Of a stretch of DNA of 64,000 nt, positions 60,070-64,000 are shown piece by piece. The stretch lies in the NCBI RefSeq assembly GCF_022376445.1, contig NW_025955000.1, forward strand, positions 243,181 through 307,180, read 5' to 3'. Below the pieces are notes generated by a model. It was not told the DNA's origin and made no database searches. It worked only from the letters and a program-made list of their open reading frames with translations. A program made the translations under genes and the position numbers. The DNA comes from Fomitopsis serialis (Eukaryota; Basidiomycota; Agaricomycetes; Polyporales; Fomitopsidaceae). The stretch's first letter is position 1, and each line of letters starts with the position of its first letter.

Positions 60070-60131
60070 CGCCCGCCCGACAGCCCAGACACTCGCCCTC
60101 CCCGCCCCCGCCCCACCCGAGCTCGCCCCCC

Positions 60132-62168
60132 ATGTCCGCCTCGAGCTCGTCCCGCATCTTCGCCCAGCATGTCCGCGTCTCGTCCACCGACGAGCTCTCC
60201 TACGACCCCTCCTCCCGCGGCGAAATAAACGAGACCATCCACACCATCGTCACCGGCCGCAAGTGCTGGAAGACCATGAAAGGCAAGGGCGAGGTCGTCT
60301 GGCCGCCCTTTCTCGAGCTGGCCCTCGTCGAAGGTGCGTGCCTATTCCCAGGTCCACCGGTATATGCATATACGCGTGGTATTGACCGCATATGGTCTGC
60401 TGGCATAGGTCTGGAGAAGTACCAGCCCGTCGAGAGCCGGACAACACGCGCGTTTGGCCGCTTCCCGATGCGGAACAAGTTCATCTCGGACTACATCTTC
60501 AACAAGACCGGCAAGCGGCGCACTCCAAAACAGGTCGGCAGTCGTCTCCAGCAGCTGCGCGACACCGCCGAGGGCAAGCGAAGTGCGTCCCGCCCTCATC
60601 ATTGTTCGACAAGGACATCACTGACGCGAACATCGATCCACAGTACTGCAGCAGCTGTCGAGCAGGCACATCGCAATGATGCAGCCAAAGTCAGAACCCG
60701 TCCCTGACATCTCCGCCGCCTCCGACGCCGTCGCACCACCGCCAGGCCCGCCCGTCAACTACATGACCATCGACATCGTCCCCGACACGCCTGGCAGCGG
60801 CTACCCCTCGCCCGCACTGTCGCCGCTCGCTGGCCCGTCCACGGGCCCGCAGGCCCCGCGCCCGATGCGGGCCATCGACCCGACGGTGACGTTCATCTCG
60901 CGCACCGCGCTGCAGGCGTACGCAAGTGTGCGCGTCGTGCGCGACGGCCGGACGGTCTGGGCCGAGAAGACCGTGCTCACCTTCCGCGACTCGAGCGTCG
61001 TCCCTGCGCCGGTGTACCCCGCCCAGATGGAGTGCACGCTCCTGTACAGCACGGAAGTCGTGCCCGGCTTTTGGGGCCATCTCTGCGAGTGCGGTGGTGA
61101 GTGCCGTTTCCCGGATGGGTTTGGTGTGCCTTGTGTGCGAGCGCTGGCGTCTGATGATTTTTCTTCCCCTGTTGTTTCAGATCCTTCGCAGTATGCCATC
61201 TACCAGGATATCGTTCGGCTGCCGAATGGCACTGACGCTGCCGCGACCACCACTCAGGCAGGGACGCCCCCTCCCGAGGACATCCTCCTGTCGACTGTGT
61301 ATCGCTTCAGCATGCACTCGGCATCCTCCCCTCCCCTCTCTCCGTCGACGTCTAGCGTCGACGCGCTGAGCTACTCGCACGAGTCTAGTGTGAGTCAGCT
61401 ACCTCCATATATTCCGGAGGCAATGCTGACTGACATGCTCTGATTTCTCGATGCTCCTCACCTGGTCCTTCCGCGCCGTCTTACGCCCTCCTTCACCCGT
61501 TGCTTCTTCCTTCTCCATCCTATCGCTACGACACCCTCTTCGAGGTCCACCACTTCAATATACCTGATCCACACAGCCCGAAATCGGCTCCGACTATGGC
61601 GAGCTCCTCCCTCCCTGCCCATGCTCTACACTCCCTCCTCGCACACCTCCCAACCGCACTCGCACGCTCACTCGCACGCCGCACACCACCACCCCCACAC
61701 GCCCTCGCCGCTCCAAACGCACACCCACTCCCTCCCGCCGCTGCACAACCTCCCGCACCTGCCCTCGCCCGCGCACCCCCACGCACACTCGCCGCCGCAG
61801 ATGTCCGTCCACCACTCCCACTCGCTCCCGCAGATCCGCGCGCCGACGGGCTCGCCCGCGACGCCCGGCCTCATCCACCGGCACGAGGAGGGCTACGCGA
61901 GCCTCCCGCCGAGCCCGCTCGACCTGACGTTCCCCGCGGGTGTGCAGGCCGCGCAGACGACGCTGCCCAGCCTCGCGTCCCTGCAAACCGTCCCGCCGAT
62001 CGGAGGCGGGATGTGCGGAGGGGCGGGGTATGCCGGCTATGGCCAGGCGGCGGTGTACGACGGGATGTCTTATGTGAGCCGTCGCTGAGCTGTGCGCGTT
62101 GTCGGTGGAGTGCTGACGAGGACCCGTTGCAGACGTTTGACCCATCGAACACCTACGCGGGGCTCTAG
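60132..62168 (+). CDS. TEA/ATTS-domain transcription factor
   Basis: This is a nuclear sequence-specific DNA-binding regulator of the TEAD/AbaA/Tec1 type; fungal members control development and morphology. Exons are 60132-60333, 60409-60582, 60644-61096, 61181 to about 61387, about 61604 (or 61577) to 62073, and 62133-62168, for roughly 513-522 residues. The TEA domain occupies about residues 42-125: GRKCWKTMKGKGEVVWPPF, then LEKYQPVESR, GRFPMRNKFISDYI and KQVGSRLQQLRD, the third recognition helix. A central region with SRTALQAYASVRVVRDGRTV and ECTLLYSTEVVPGFWGHLCE may be the cofactor-binding beta-sandwich. The C-terminus is His/Pro/Ser-rich (about 61621-61870) and ends SNTYAGL. The exon 4/5 junction is uncertain; the chosen junctions keep the His-rich frame open to the end. 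Confidence 0.92.
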
Positions 62169-64000
62169 GCTGCCTGCGCTTGTCGGCTGCCAGCGCCACT
62201 CGTGGTACGGCCCGTCCTCGCCATCGCCGACGTCCATTATATATTATCGCTCGTCAGCTGTTCGTCCTCCCGCGCCTCGACGTCGGCGCCCTCTTGAACA
62301 CCCTACGCTACTTAATCGCCACCATGGAACCTCGCTCGCATCTCGCTCATCTGCCTCCCGCCGCGCCTCTGTACAAAAGCTGTACCGGATACTCGTGTAA
62401 TCTCCGCGCCCCGCCTCAGTGCCCGCACGCCCGCCCAACGTTATTTGTGTTCCGTGCCCATCCCCTGTTGCCCCATCTGCCGTCTCACACGCCATTGACG
62501 TTCCAGTTCGCTTATCCTTAGACCGCCGGAGTCGGACCGCAGTGTTGTTACTATTGTCAAGCCCATCTTCCATCTTTAAAAGTGTGCATAGTCCCTTCTC
62601 TCTCTTCGTTACTACACCCTTGCATCGCTGTTGTTGTCTGTTGCCTCCTCTCTCTCTCTCGCTGCCCGTCCTGTCGTGTACCACACTCTTGCATCGCATC
62701 ATGCAACCCGTGTATATACCTCGCACTGCCTTCTTCTGCTTAGCCGCCGCCGTACTGTCCTGCCCCTCCTTAATCCCATTGTAGTTCACCTTGTACCGCC
62801 GCGCCGCGCCAGCGGGGCGCCCGTTCCTTCGATCCAAGTTATTGGCTTCATTATCCAGACGCCCCTGTTATTGCCATCGTTGTTGTCGCCAGCATCCCAG
62901 AGGCCCGCCCGCTTCGCATCCCGTATCGTATCGCTTGTACTACTCGTACTGGACACATCGAGATTAATCGGATCAGACAATTATTGCATCTTGTGCACCA
63001 CACGAGTCCGTCTCCGTCTCCGTCTCCATCTCCATCTCCCGTGCACAACCCGGCAAACCCTCATCTCCGCACCACATTGCACCCTCAGGAGCGTTCTCCC
63101 TCCCGCGTAGCATCGTCCGCCGCGGAGATCCCGCTATCAGCATGGCTTGAGCATGGCTAGTGATTAGTCCCTGGCGACCCGGCTCCAAGCCCGGACGCCC
63201 GTTCTGGGTGGATGTCCTCGTCGGCACCACTACCAAGCCCGCGGCCCACGAGCGTACTACAGCTACGTCACCCGCCCGCGCCCCGTCCGCCTCTCCGCCG
63301 TCGATCTTCTAGCGTGCACGCAGCGGGCCTTCTGGCTCTCCGCGCGCAGGGCGGCAGGCTGCGCGGCCGGGCGCTGCAGGCTGTATGCTGCCAGACGGAC
63401 CTCGCGCCGCGGCGGGGGTACTAGCGACGCGCGATCGAGTCGTCGGTCGTGTTTGTTGTATAGAGCGCAGGCTGAGCTTGGGACGGGGCTGACCGACTCG
63501 GACAAGGACAAGGACACCCGACGTGCGTCCGGGCCTGGCCCACGCCGATCGCGAGTCGCCCGTCGATGGATCTCAGTTCGCGCTTCAAGCTGAGTACGAA
63601 GTAGAGTTGGCGTTCGCGCCGGGGAGGACGTGGGGATGAGCATGAGCACGGACGCGGAGGCACAGGGGATCGGGCGGTCGGCGTGCTGCGAGGGGTCGGG
63701 ACGGGAGCTCCGGCAGCCGCGAGGGTGGATGGCGTCGCGGTAGATGACCGTGAGACGGACGTGGCTGGTCCCCCGCGGAGCACAGACTTGTAGCTCGACC
63801 CCGTTGAGATACTGCGTCGGTCGTGATCAGGGATCGGTGCGCGTCGAGCGCGTCGCGGACCTGGCTCACGTCCGAAGTCGCTGGACACAGATGACGCACG
63901 AGTCTCACTACCAAGCGTCCGCGTCAAAGGCCGCCGACGACAACGTGACTCACCGAACGCGGCCGTCTCTCGCGGCCCAGCAGGCAACACTGCACGGCCC
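62169..64000. other. Downstream region, no supported gene
   Basis: It includes pyrimidine-rich DNA and a CGTCTC/CATCTC microsatellite near 63006-63042. The minus frame 63421-63990 is Arg/Ser/Pro-rich and unrecognised. Confidence 0.4.

Noticed and set aside
63421..63990. 189-codon minus-strand frame at the right end.
   Set aside because: Low-complexity Arg/Ser/Pro composition with no recognisable family; it may be chance in GC-rich DNA.

Overview
The window is nuclear DNA from a filamentous basidiomycete, most likely a wood-decay mushroom (Agaricomycetes). The evidence is the dense spliceosomal introns of about 45-65 bp in nearly every gene, the gene content (sedolisin-type tripeptidyl peptidases, BTB/POZ and F-box proteins, a fruit-body lectin, a TEA/ATTS transcription factor, a membrane-anchored exo-beta-1,3-glucanase) and the moderately high GC content. 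I see no prokaryotic signals, no CRISPR, no rRNA or tRNA gene and no transposon I could support.

Layout. 1-802 (-) is the 5' half of a type-B carboxylesterase cut by the window edge. 2132-10576 (+) is a complete 15-exon UTP20, a scaffold of the small-subunit processome. 12385-14722 (+) is a second carboxylesterase, paralogous to the first, with several frameshifts. The two esterases and about 1.2 kb of their upstream DNA form an inverted duplication that brackets UTP20. 13.4-21.1 kb is a block of damaged genes: the esterase, a small secreted-protein gene, an F-box gene and a dynamin-like GTPase (18696-21440, -) that needs two single-base corrections to read through. 23529-24592 (-) is a signal-peptide-bearing protein-kinase-fold gene whose C-terminus runs into a 57-bp tandem repeat. 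26652-28835 (+) and 31869-34092 (-) are convergent sedolisin proteases bracketing a double-BTB gene (29546-31300, -); their first 550 bp are almost identical, whereas the rest has clearly diverged. 39291-42623 (+) is a type-II membrane GH5 exo-1,3-beta-glucanase. 44737-45180 (-) is a fungal fruit-body lectin. About 45.4-60.0 kb is GC-rich and I can support no gene in it. 60132-62168 (+) is a TEA/ATTS-domain transcription factor. The remainder to 64000 looks non-coding.

How the genes relate. This is a housekeeping anchor (UTP20) in an accessory neighbourhood of secreted or surface enzymes (esterases, tripeptidyl peptidases, glucanase), a lectin and regulatory proteins. No pathway-type gene cluster is evident. 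The recurring theme is structural: twice, a pair of inverted secreted-enzyme paralogues brackets one unrelated gene, with gene conversion in one pair and decay of one copy in the other.

Exon boundaries come from splice consensus plus frame and phase bookkeeping by eye. Family calls come from recognisable motifs, not from database searches.
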